Shown here piece by piece: positions 30,977 through 39,086 of a stretch of DNA of 39,783 bases. The notes under the pieces were generated by a model, which searched no databases, had not been told where the DNA came from, and was given only the letters and a program-made list of their open reading frames with translations. This DNA comes from Candidatus Moraniibacteriota bacterium (GTDB lineage Bacteria > Patescibacteriota > Minisyncoccia > Moranbacterales > DUUL01). The DNA is taken from positions 1-39,783 of the forward strand of contig DUUL01000030.1 in NCBI GenBank assembly GCA_012841575.1, written 5' to 3'. Position numbers and translations under genes: made by a program. Numbering within the stretch: position 1 is the first letter of the stretch; every line of letters begins with the position of its first letter.

Positions 30977-32827
30977 TTATCTCAAAAAATCCCTTCTTAA
31001 TTCCTCTTGTCCTCCATGGGGGACAAAAATATCATCTAATCCAATAATTTTTACAGAAGCTTTAACGTCTCTCTTAGCTAAAACTTCTAAAATCGAACTC
31101 CCTAATCCACCAGTCTTGACGTTCTCCTCTAAAATTGTCACTTGCGCAACTCCGTTTAAAGAATTAATCATTCTCTCATCTAAGGGCTTTACAAACCGCG
31201 CGTTCCAAAGTGCACAATTTCTTTTATTGTTTGCTATTTTTCTTGCTATTTTTTCTAGCGGACCGGTAAAAATTACAACTTCCTCATTCCCTTCCTGCAA
31301 AATTTCCGCTTCGCCTAACCTAACCACTTGTCGTATTTCTTCTCTTTCTCTATTCACTTCTGCAATTCCTCTTGGATACCTAAGTGCAACTGGTCCTTCT
31401 TGTTTCAATGCAAATTCCAGCATCATTTCTAGCTCTATTCCGTCACACGGTGCCATCAAAGTTAAATTAGGAATAATTCTTAGATAGCTTAAATCAAAAA
31501 CCCCATGATGAGTGGCTCCATCATTTCCTACCAACCCCGCTCGATCAATTGCAAAGATCACCGGAAGGTTTTGCAAACAGACATCGTGAATAACTTGATC
31601 AAAGGCTCGTTGCAAAAAAGTGCTGTAAAGCGCTACTATTGGTCGAAAACCTTTCTTAGCTAGACCCGCTGCAAATGCCACTGCATGCTGCTCACAAATT
31701 CCCACATCAAAAAACTGCTCTGGCCTTTCATTGGCTAACCTGTAAAGCCCAGTTCCATCAGCCATAGCAGCAGTTATGCCAATAATTTGGGGATTTTTCT
31801 TAGCAAGTTCTAGTGTTTTTTCACCAAAAACATCAGTAAAAGTTTTCTCTTCTAACTTCCGCCTACTTTGTCCATTGCTAATAATAAAGGGGCTCACTCC
31901 ATGAAATCTTTCCGCTCGTTTTTCTGCTGGAGAATAACCCATCCCCTTAATAGTGCGAGTATGAATTAACACTGGTCCATATTTTCTAGCCTTACTTTCT
32001 GCAAATCTCAATGTTCTTACCAAGTCTTTAATTGAGTGCCCGTCCACTGGTCCAAGGTAGTGAATTCCTAGTTTTTCAAAAAGCAAACCAGGTGTTCCAA
32101 CTTCCTTAAAAGCTTTTTTTAGAAAATGTAAATCTTTCAAGCACCGCCCCTTATCATCTTCACAATTCTTCACTAATTTGGTCATCCTCTCTCTTACAAC
32201 TTGATAAATTTCAGTTTTCTCAATCCGCTTAGTATATTCACTTAACGCCCCCACATTCTCTGCAATTGACATCCGATTGTCATTAAGCACAATAATCACT
32301 GGAGTTCCTAGATAGCCAATTTGATTAATGGCTTCAAGCGCCACTCCACCCGTGAAGGCTCCGTCTCCAATCACCACCACCGTTCTTCGACTGCTTTGTT
32401 TTCTTCTCTCTGCTTCAGCTAGCCCCATTGCAGTTGAAATTGAAACACTTGCATGACCAGTCTTGAATAAATCAAACGGACTCTCAGCGGGATCAGGAAA
32501 ACCACTCAAACCACCACGCATTCTTAATTTTCCAAATTTATTTTTTCGCCCAGTCAAAATTTTGTGCGGGTAACATTGGTGCCCCACATCAAAAACTAAA
32601 TTGTCTTCGGGCAAATCTAAAAATCGATGAATGGCTAAAGTGACTTCTACCACACCTAAATTACTAGCTAAGTGCCCGCCAGTTCTTGAAACTTTCTTAA
32701 CTAAAAATGCTCTCATCTCGTCCGCTAACTGATCTAATTGTCGAAAAGAAAGTTTTTTTAGATCGCTAGAAGATTTAATTTTTTCTAAAACGCTCCCCGA
32801 CTTTCTATTTTTAAGTTGTTTTTTCAT
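30977..32827 (-). CDS. dxs: 1-deoxy-D-xylulose-5-phosphate synthase
   Basis: First enzyme of the MEP isoprenoid pathway: condenses pyruvate and glyceraldehyde-3-phosphate with thiamine diphosphate. The 616-aa protein is full length. Visible motifs are GGHLASNLGVVE (50-61), GHQCYPHK (82-89), the TPP site GDGAFTGG (154-161) with LNDNRMSI (181-188), and GPVDGHS (259-265). The catalytic glutamate lies in DVGICEQHAVAFAAGLA (E379). No frameshift is seen. No other MEP gene is in the window, so whether the pathway is complete cannot be told. An 18-bp palindrome at 32901-32918 lies upstream. Confidence 0.96.
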   Translation of the reverse strand: MKKQLKNRKSGSVLEKIKSSSDLKKLSFRQLDQLADEMRAFLVKKVSRTGGHLASNLGVVEVTLAIHRFLDLPEDNLVFDVGHQCYPHKILTGRKNKFGKLRMRGGLSGFPDPAESPFDLFKTGHASVSISTAMGLAEAERRKQSSRRTVVVIGDGAFTGGVALEAINQIGYLGTPVIIVLNDNRMSIAENVGALSEYTKRIEKTEIYQVVRERMTKLVKNCEDDKGRCLKDLHFLKKAFKEVGTPGLLFEKLGIHYLGPVDGHSIKDLVRTLRFAESKARKYGPVLIHTRTIKGMGYSPAEKRAERFHGVSPFIISNGQSRRKLEEKTFTDVFGEKTLELAKKNPQIIGITAAMADGTGLYRLANERPEQFFDVGICEQHAVAFAAGLAKKGFRPIVALYSTFLQRAFDQVIHDVCLQNLPVIFAIDRAGLVGNDGATHHGVFDLSYLRIIPNLTLMAPCDGIELEMMLEFALKQEGPVALRYPRGIAEVNREREEIRQVVRLGEAEILQEGNEEVVIFTGPLEKIARKIANNKRNCALWNARFVKPLDERMINSLNGVAQVTILEENVKTGGLGSSILEVLAKRDVKASVKIIGLDDIFVPHGGQEELRRDFLR

Positions 32828-32900
32828 TGATTACTTTATTCTTCACTCAGCTCAAAGTCAGTTGATGCCTCAAAACTTACTCCCGATAATAAGTTATCAT

Positions 32901-32918
32901 TCTTTAAGCGCTTAAAGA
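32901..32918. promoter_or_regulatory. 18-bp perfect palindrome upstream of dxs
   Basis: TCTTTAAGCGCTTAAAGA is a perfect 18-bp palindrome 73 bases before the dxs start and after the pheT stop. It is flanked by a small GATAA/TTATC hairpin (32885-32898). It could be an operator for a dimeric regulator or part of a terminator; there is no T run, so an operator seems likelier. Confidence 0.45.
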
Positions 32919-32947
32919 TCAGCATAGCAAATACTTCTGTGCTACCT

Positions 32948-35854
32948 TTAGTTAACCCTTACTTTTAAATTTTTTCTTTCTAATGAAACAATAATTTCCC
33001 TCATCAATTCATCTACTTCTTCTCCTGTCATTGTACGCTCATCTTGTCCAAAACTTAAATGAAAGGCTAGTGATTTTTGTTTAGTTTTTTGGTTTAAAAA
33101 AACATCAAACAGTTCAAGCTTTTTTAATGAATCGCCCGCAACTTGTCTTATAGATTTCTGCACAGACTCAACTGAGGTAAATTCTGGTGCAAATAACGAG
33201 ATGTCTCTTAAAACCCAGGGAAATTTAGGCAATGGCTGATAGATTTTACCTTTCTTCCCCAAAAACTCAAGTAGCAATTCAAAATCCAAATCTAAAAATA
33301 CTACTGGTTTTTTAATAGAATACTCAACAGCAAGTTTTGGTTCGATAATTCCCAAACGAGCTATTTCTTTTTTATTAATAACAATCACCGCCTCTCTGCC
33401 AGCCTGAAAAATATTTCTACTTTTTACCACTTCTTTAAATTCAAATTTCTCCACTGAAAGATTTTCTAATATGTTTTCTAGTGCACCTTTCATCTGATAA
33501 AACAACTTTTCTGCAGAAAGATTTTTATTAAAAATAACTGCTGCAAGTTTCAACTTTTCTATTGGCTCACCCATTTTGTTTTTCTCACAAATCCGAGCTA
33601 ATTCAAATATCCTGAACTCATCAAAATAGCGTGCATTATCGCCAGTCTTACGCAACATCATTGGCGCTAAGCTCAAACGCATTAAAGCCAGATCCTCACT
33701 ACTTGGTGCAATAATCTGCCAATGACTTTCTTCATCTAGACCAAAAATTTCTGCGTCTTTTTTGCTATAAAAAGAATAATTACGCAATTCATCAAAGCCC
33801 TGAGCTAACATCAAGTCCTTAATTTTCCACTCCAGATCTCTTCGTTGATTTACTGTGGGAACTTCTACTGAAGTAATTACTTCTCGAGCCTTTACTTTTT
33901 CGTAGCCTATTATCCGTCCAATTTCCTCAATTAAGTCATTTACTCCCTCAATGTCCAATCTCCATTCAGGCACTCTTACTTTTAATTTATCTTGCTCACC
34001 TTTTTGCACTGAAAAACCTAAGTTTCCCAAAATCGCTTTTCCTTCAATGAACTTTATTTTTTCTCCTAATAATTTTTCTGCTTTTTCTAGATTTAAAATA
34101 AGATTCTGTTTTTTAGACTGATGATAATTTTTATCCACCACTTCCAACAATTTTGCCCCAGCATACCTTTCCAAAAGCTCAATCGCTCTAAACATCGCCT
34201 GTTCAGCCAAAGTAGGAGAAAGTTCTTTTTCAAAACGTGCCTGTGATTCTGTGAGTAAAGAATGTCGCTGTCGACTCTTACGAACCCCAAAACCACTGAA
34301 GTGAGCTGATTCCAAAACAATTTTTGTTGTTTTTTCAGAAACTCCACTTTTCAAACCTCCTTTTATTCCAGCTAATGCCAGTGGCTTCTCTCCACTTGCA
34401 ATCAATAAATCACTTTCATCTAAAACTATTTTTTTCCCGTCTAACAACTCTAAATTTTCCTTTTTCTTTGCTTGTCGAATAACAATCTTCACTGCTTCCT
34501 TATCATCTTTAATTTTTTCTAAATCAAATGCATGAAGTGGATTTCCTACCTCCAACATTACATAGTTAGTAATGTCCACCACATTATTTATCGGCTCCAT
34601 CCCTGCCACTAACAATCTTTTTTGCATCCATCCTGGAGAGGGCTTAATTTTGATATTTTCTAAAACCGCCCCCATATATCGCGTGCACCCTTTCTTATTT
34701 TCCACATTAATTGTCAAGATTTTTGGTTTTCTAGTCGTAGTCCTTGCTTTTGTTTTTTTCAACTTTAATTTCCTCCCCTCCATTGCACAAATCTCCCTTG
34801 CTAAGCCAATGTGGCTTAAGCAATCGTGTGCTCGATTCGGCAAAATCGAAAATTCTAATATTTCATCATTAAACCCTAATGCCTTGGTTAATTCCATCCC
34901 CGGCCTTAACTTATCCACCTTCACTAAAGAATTTTTTTCACCTCCCCGTTCTAAAATTAAAATCCCTTCATGATTTTTTCCTAACATCAGCTCATCTTCC
35001 GCACACAACATTCCTTGAGATTTTACTCCTCTTATTTCTGTCGCTTCAATCTTCATTCTACTCTTGGGCACAATTGCTCCCACACACGCCACTGACACCC
35101 AATCATCTGTTTGAATATTTTTTGCTCCACAAACGACTTGCAATAAACCATTTCCACTGTTTTTACCATTCAAATAAGCCCAGTCTATTCTATCCTTACT
35201 TTTCAGCCTATTCTTAAGTTGACTAGCTTTAAATTTTTTTATAAAACGCTTACTCAAAACTAAAGCCCTTACTCCATTCAACTCTCTCTCCTTCTTCTCA
35301 AAATCATCTAGAGTTAGACCAAAATCTCCAGTAAAAAATCCCAAGTCAATTTCGATCTTAGCTTCATCTTGATAAGTCGCATTAGACAACTTATCGGTTA
35401 ATTTATTTTTTCCTATTTTTTTAAAACCCAGTTCTTCTAATAATTTATCTAACTTTTTAAACTGCTCTTTGTTTTTAACAATCAAATCTAAGTCACTATG
35501 TTCTCTGTAAACTATCCCTACATGAAAAGCACAAGCAAGACCACCGAGCAGCCAAGTTTTTATGCCCTTCTTTTCAGCTTCCTCTCTTATTTTTTTTAAC
35601 GAAGATAAAGTTAAATCTGTTTTCTTAAATGAAGATTTTCTATTTCCAATGTCTACCTTTACCACCTGCAGTCGATCAGCATTAGGATGTGGTTTGATTT
35701 CTAAAATCCTCCCTACACAAAAATCAACATACTGATCTTTTATTTCTTCACCTCCCTCAAACTCAAAACCTTTCAATCCCACCATTTCTGCCAATTTCCT
35801 GACAGTTTTCTTTGTCCCTGACAACTCCTTTAGCCATTGATAAGAATATTTCAT
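32948..35854 (-). CDS. pheT: Phenylalanyl-tRNA synthetase beta subunit with an inserted nucleotidyltransferase domain
   Basis: Beta subunit of the alpha2-beta2 PheRS. It starts MKYSYQWLKELSGTK, followed by the tRNA-binding OB fold GRILEIKPHPNADRLQVVKVD (48-68). The fold is then interrupted after about residue 71 and resumes near 235 with LLQVVCGAKN, VACVGAIVPKSRMKIEATEI and GVKSQGMLCAEDEL. The B3/B4 domain follows (NVVDITNYVMLEVGNPLHAFDL), then B5, the catalytic-like core and the C-terminal FDX-ACB domain (FPWVLRDISLF onward). The total is 968 aa, whereas PheT is usually about 790-810. Removing the insertion gives about 805. pheS is not adjacent or in the window. The start is preceded by AAAAGG. 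Confidence 0.95.
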   Translation of the reverse strand: MKYSYQWLKELSGTKKTVRKLAEMVGLKGFEFEGGEEIKDQYVDFCVGRILEIKPHPNADRLQVVKVDIGNRKSSFKKTDLTLSSLKKIREEAEKKGIKTWLLGGLACAFHVGIVYREHSDLDLIVKNKEQFKKLDKLLEELGFKKIGKNKLTDKLSNATYQDEAKIEIDLGFFTGDFGLTLDDFEKKERELNGVRALVLSKRFIKKFKASQLKNRLKSKDRIDWAYLNGKNSGNGLLQVVCGAKNIQTDDWVSVACVGAIVPKSRMKIEATEIRGVKSQGMLCAEDELMLGKNHEGILILERGGEKNSLVKVDKLRPGMELTKALGFNDEILEFSILPNRAHDCLSHIGLAREICAMEGRKLKLKKTKARTTTRKPKILTINVENKKGCTRYMGAVLENIKIKPSPGWMQKRLLVAGMEPINNVVDITNYVMLEVGNPLHAFDLEKIKDDKEAVKIVIRQAKKKENLELLDGKKIVLDESDLLIASGEKPLALAGIKGGLKSGVSEKTTKIVLESAHFSGFGVRKSRQRHSLLTESQARFEKELSPTLAEQAMFRAIELLERYAGAKLLEVVDKNYHQSKKQNLILNLEKAEKLLGEKIKFIEGKAILGNLGFSVQKGEQDKLKVRVPEWRLDIEGVNDLIEEIGRIIGYEKVKAREVITSVEVPTVNQRRDLEWKIKDLMLAQGFDELRNYSFYSKKDAEIFGLDEESHWQIIAPSSEDLALMRLSLAPMMLRKTGDNARYFDEFRIFELARICEKNKMGEPIEKLKLAAVIFNKNLSAEKLFYQMKGALENILENLSVEKFEFKEVVKSRNIFQAGREAVIVINKKEIARLGIIEPKLAVEYSIKKPVVFLDLDFELLLEFLGKKGKIYQPLPKFPWVLRDISLFAPEFTSVESVQKSIRQVAGDSLKKLELFDVFLNQKTKQKSLAFHLSFGQDERTMTGEEVDELMREIIVSLERKNLKVRVN
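35153..35641 (-). other. Inserted LnuA/ANT-like nucleotidyltransferase domain inside PheT (residues 72-234)
   Basis: In-frame insertion between two beta strands of the tRNA-binding OB fold. Motifs in order are WLLGG (101-105), REHSDLDL (117-124, catalytic D121 and D123), LEELGFKK (139-146) and IEIDLGFF (168-175, third acidic residue D170). A C-terminal helix SKRFIKKFKASQLKNRLKSK with IDWAYLN follows. The order G-G...H-x-D-x-D...D and the length (about 155-160 aa) match single-domain lincosamide/aminoglycoside nucleotidyltransferases such as LnuA. The catalytic triad is intact. Confidence 0.85.
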
Positions 35855-35924
35855 CCTTTTAATTTAACTGCTTATTAAAATCAAACAAAGACTTAGCCTC
35901 TAAGCTTAAAAATTACTTCTTGAC

Positions 35925-37511
35925 TTATTTCTGCTTCCAACCCTTAAAAACAAACTTCCGCTCTTTCAAATTGTTAACCACGCCAGCTAACATCCAAAAA
36001 ACAATTGCTGCTGGACCAAATAGCAAAACATTTGAGGTAAAGCCTAATAAAATAAATTGAGAAAAAATAGACAAAACTACAATTAACCAAATCCTCTGCC
36101 AACCATCAGACCTAATGTAAACCGCCCTAGTTTCCCAGAAATATATCAATAAAGTTAAAATAAATAGCAATAATCCAATTAGTCCAGCGTTCTCCCAGAT
36201 GAAAAGATAGGAGTTAAAAATTCTCTCATTAGCAGGAGCAAATGGTTCATTAATCGGCACTAAGCCTTTACCCAAAACGTAATTCTCCTTGATTCTTTCA
36301 TAGCCCGCTACCCAACTTTGAAAATTAGCTTCTGATTCAGAGGATAGTGAAGATTGAAATCCAGGAAAAATAAGTGCTAAAATAATAATCAACGTGGCAG
36401 CAAAAGATAATAGGGATTTGGAGCGCAAAAGAGTGCCCATAATAAATATCCCTGTTACTAAAATAATTAAAATGGTATGCGAAAAGGTTAAAATCAAAGC
36501 TAAGATTTGGATTAATAGGAGTAATATCAAAAAAATTCGACTATTGAAAATACTTTCGTCGTATTCTCTTTTCCAATTCTTTTTGCTACTTAAATCAACA
36601 ATCCTCTTCTTAATCGCCACTCCTGTTCTCGTTAAATAAACCGAATCCATTAACTGCTTTTTCTTGGATTTTTGAATAGCCCTCTGATCTACCCCCTTAG
36701 CTGCTAAAAAGGCTTCCTCTTCTTCCTTTTTTTCAGAAAATAAAGTTGGTTGTTTACTTTTTTCCACCAAAATAATTATCAACCCTAAAGTTACAGTAAT
36801 GGTAATCAATAATAAAGGCGCTAAAGCATTCGAACCTAGCCAGGAGTAATAACTATCTGATAAAAATCCGTTGATTTCGAAGTTAACGTCCCGAAAAATC
36901 ATAGTCTCCTTTTTAATTGGCGTCACTCCCATTCCCAGAGAATTTTGCCAGCTAAGCCAAAAAGAAGCTAAGCCAAAAACAGAGTGCAGAGAGCCAATTA
37001 CTACTAGCACTAAAAAGAAACGTTTAATTCTTTTTTGAGTTTGAAAAAAATGAGAAAGTGCTATTTGCAAAGAAAAATAAATTAAGACCGTAAAAGACAA
37101 AATTTTAAGTTCATTGCTGGATTTCACCTGAGGAGAAAGGCTGATAAATAAAAGCAACCCGAGATAAAGAATCATCCCCAAGAAATACAGTCCGGTCCTG
37201 CCCCACCAGATCTTTTCTCTTCCAAAAGAAACTGCCATAATCCCCACAATTCCCAAAATAATAAAAAATGAATTGTGAATCCAAAGCTCTGTTTGTGCCA
37301 ATTTAATTGGCGGTAAAAGCAATGCCATTCCCAATAGAAAAAGCCATCCTCGAGAAAAACTTTGAGCCAAAACTGATAAAAAAATAAACAAAACTAAGAT
37401 GACCAGCGCAGCAAACAAGTCAAGTGTAATTGCTAAAGTTAGCGCAAAGGCAACCACCCCAACAATTAGAGTGGCAGCGGAATCTAATGCCATTTTTTTG
37501 AAAAAATCCAT
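35925..37511 (-). CDS. O-antigen-ligase-like polytopic membrane protein (second)
   Basis: A 528-aa protein with about ten or more hydrophobic segments. The late extracytoplasmic loop carries GYERIKENYVLGKGLVPINE and ERIFNSYLFIWENAGLIGLL, the typical region of O-antigen ligase/polymerase (Wzy/WaaL) proteins. A charged cytoplasmic loop near the middle (about 250-310) contains many Lys and Glu residues. It lacks the TPR tail found on the protein at 2169. It probably joins or polymerises surface glycans, with substrate unknown. It lies about 70 bases upstream of pheT on the same strand. Confidence 0.82.
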   Translation of the reverse strand: MDFFKKMALDSAATLIVGVVAFALTLAITLDLFAALVILVLFIFLSVLAQSFSRGWLFLLGMALLLPPIKLAQTELWIHNSFFIILGIVGIMAVSFGREKIWWGRTGLYFLGMILYLGLLLFISLSPQVKSSNELKILSFTVLIYFSLQIALSHFFQTQKRIKRFFLVLVVIGSLHSVFGLASFWLSWQNSLGMGVTPIKKETMIFRDVNFEINGFLSDSYYSWLGSNALAPLLLITITVTLGLIIILVEKSKQPTLFSEKKEEEEAFLAAKGVDQRAIQKSKKKQLMDSVYLTRTGVAIKKRIVDLSSKKNWKREYDESIFNSRIFLILLLLIQILALILTFSHTILIILVTGIFIMGTLLRSKSLLSFAATLIIILALIFPGFQSSLSSESEANFQSWVAGYERIKENYVLGKGLVPINEPFAPANERIFNSYLFIWENAGLIGLLLFILTLLIYFWETRAVYIRSDGWQRIWLIVVLSIFSQFILLGFTSNVLLFGPAAIVFWMLAGVVNNLKERKFVFKGWKQK

Positions 37512-37674
37512 CTTTTTGTAGTTTTTACAATAGACTTTAATCTTCTTAAATATAGCATAAAAAAAACAAACTTCAACTCTTTTCTGAACTCCAGTTAGTT
37601 ATCCCAAGAAGCTATTGAGAAACTAGAAAAAATTAAATAATAATAATTAGTTGACTTTTTATTTGATTTAATTA

Positions 37675-37703
37675 TTGCTTTAAATTTTTAACAATGTTAA
37701 AAT
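37675..37703 (+). promoter_or_regulatory. Promoter for the FtsA-like gene
   Basis: TTGCTT (37675-37680), 17-bp spacer, TAAAAT (37698-37703), 48 bases before the ATG at 37752. Confidence 0.65.
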
Positions 37704-37751
37704 GTAGTTAACTTTCGGGAAAGAATTAAATACACAAAAATATAAACAAAA

Positions 37752-39026
37752 ATGAGGTTGGTGAAAAATATTTTTAGTCTACCTTCCAAAAGGCAAACTT
37801 ATTTGCTTTCTTTAGATATTGGCACTGAATTAACCAAGGTTCTCTTGCTTAAAATTGATTTGAAACAAAAAAGAGCTTTGGTTATTGGACAATCTATGGT
37901 TAGGCAGCGTCTGGGTCACATGAGTTCTGGTGCAGTCAGTGATATTGCTGGAGTTATTGAAACTTGCCAGCAAGGAATCGCGGAAGTAAAAAAACAAACA
38001 GGCATTAAAAATGTTTCTCAGGTAATTATGGGTATCGCTGGTGAGTTAGTTAAAGGCACCACTACTACAGTTCACTATCAGCGCGCACGCCCCGAAATCA
38101 GAATTGATTTGCCAGAAATTAAAAGCATCATCCAAAAAGTTCAATGGAAGGCTTTTGATCGTATTAGAAAGCAACTTGCCTGGGAAACCGGACAAGATCA
38201 AATTGATGTCAAACTAATCAACGCTGCAATTGTTAGTGTTAAAATCGACGGCTACCGCATTGCCAACCCAATGGGCTTTCAAGGGAGAGATGTTTCTATC
38301 GGTGTCTTCAATGCTTATGCACCCATGATTCATCTAGGCGCCTTACAAAAAGTAGCTGATGAATTAGCCTTAGATCTATTAGCTATTGCTGCAGAGCCCT
38401 ATGCTATTACTCAGTCAATCAATACTTATAACCAACCAGAATTTGGTGCAATTATCTTAGACATTGGCGGAGGAACTACTGATGTTGCTCTAGTAAGAAA
38501 CGGCGGACTAGAAGGAACAGTTATGTTTGCTCTAGGTGGCCAAGCCTTTACCAAGCGCTTATCAAATATCTTTAACATAAGTTTTCCTGAAGCAGAAAGT
38601 CTAAAGCTCAAATACTCTACTGGCCAAACAGATCCTAAGCTAACCGAACAAATTCAAAGAATTTTTGCTGATGATCTGAAAGTTTGGCTCAGTGGTTTGA
38701 AAATATCTCTGGAAAGTTTCGTTAGCTCTGATGTTCTTCCCTTTAATATTCTTTTATGCGGTGGTGGCAGTGGCCTTCCAGGACTAAAACAAGTTCTTGA
38801 ACAGGGTAACTGGGAGGGTAGCCTTCCCATCCCAGAAGGTCTTAGAGTTAGTTACTTGCAACCAAGAGATATTGTTGGAGTGGTTGATAAAACAGGCAAC
38901 CTGCGCTCACCTCAGGCAGTTGCTCCAATGGCATTAGGTAATTTGGCTTTAGATATTCTTCAGGGACAAGATGCTAATATGCTTTCAGAAGCTTTAGGTA
39001 AGGCTGTTAAGAATATTCAGGGTTAG
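37752..39026 (+). CDS. FtsA/PilM-family actin-like ATPase
   Basis: A 424-aa actin-fold ATPase. Visible motifs are phosphate-1 LSLDIGTELTKV (19-30), phosphate-2 LDIGGGTTDVALV (236-248) and the adenosine loop LLCGGGSGLPGL (about 334-345). An FtsA-type 1C/SHS2 domain lies between them (VIMGIAGELVKG, then VKIDGYRIANPMGFQGRDVS). That domain favours FtsA over PilM, but no ftsZ or ftsQ is nearby and the C-terminal membrane-targeting helix of FtsA is not obvious. The N-terminus MRLVKNIFSLPSK could be amphipathic. The next gene, 60 bases downstream, is gp47/baseplate-J-like. Either a divisome or an envelope-assembly role fits. Confidence 0.8.
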   Translation: MRLVKNIFSLPSKRQTYLLSLDIGTELTKVLLLKIDLKQKRALVIGQSMVRQRLGHMSSGAVSDIAGVIETCQQGIAEVKKQTGIKNVSQVIMGIAGELVKGTTTTVHYQRARPEIRIDLPEIKSIIQKVQWKAFDRIRKQLAWETGQDQIDVKLINAAIVSVKIDGYRIANPMGFQGRDVSIGVFNAYAPMIHLGALQKVADELALDLLAIAAEPYAITQSINTYNQPEFGAIILDIGGGTTDVALVRNGGLEGTVMFALGGQAFTKRLSNIFNISFPEAESLKLKYSTGQTDPKLTEQIQRIFADDLKVWLSGLKISLESFVSSDVLPFNILLCGGGSGLPGLKQVLEQGNWEGSLPIPEGLRVSYLQPRDIVGVVDKTGNLRSPQAVAPMALGNLALDILQGQDANMLSEALGKAVKNIQG

Positions 39027-39086
39027 CTTTCTACTAACTTTTACCGATAAACTTTAAACTTTATAATTATTTATCATCTGCTTAAG

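Noticed and set aside
34093-34347. 84-codon minus-strand frame inside pheT
   Set aside because: It lies out of frame within the conserved PheT coding region; no break in PheT supports a separate gene.
35153-35641. Separate antibiotic-resistance nucleotidyltransferase gene interrupting a broken pheT
   Set aside because: There is no stop, start or frameshift at either border, and the PheT sequence continues in frame on both sides, so it is one fused reading frame.
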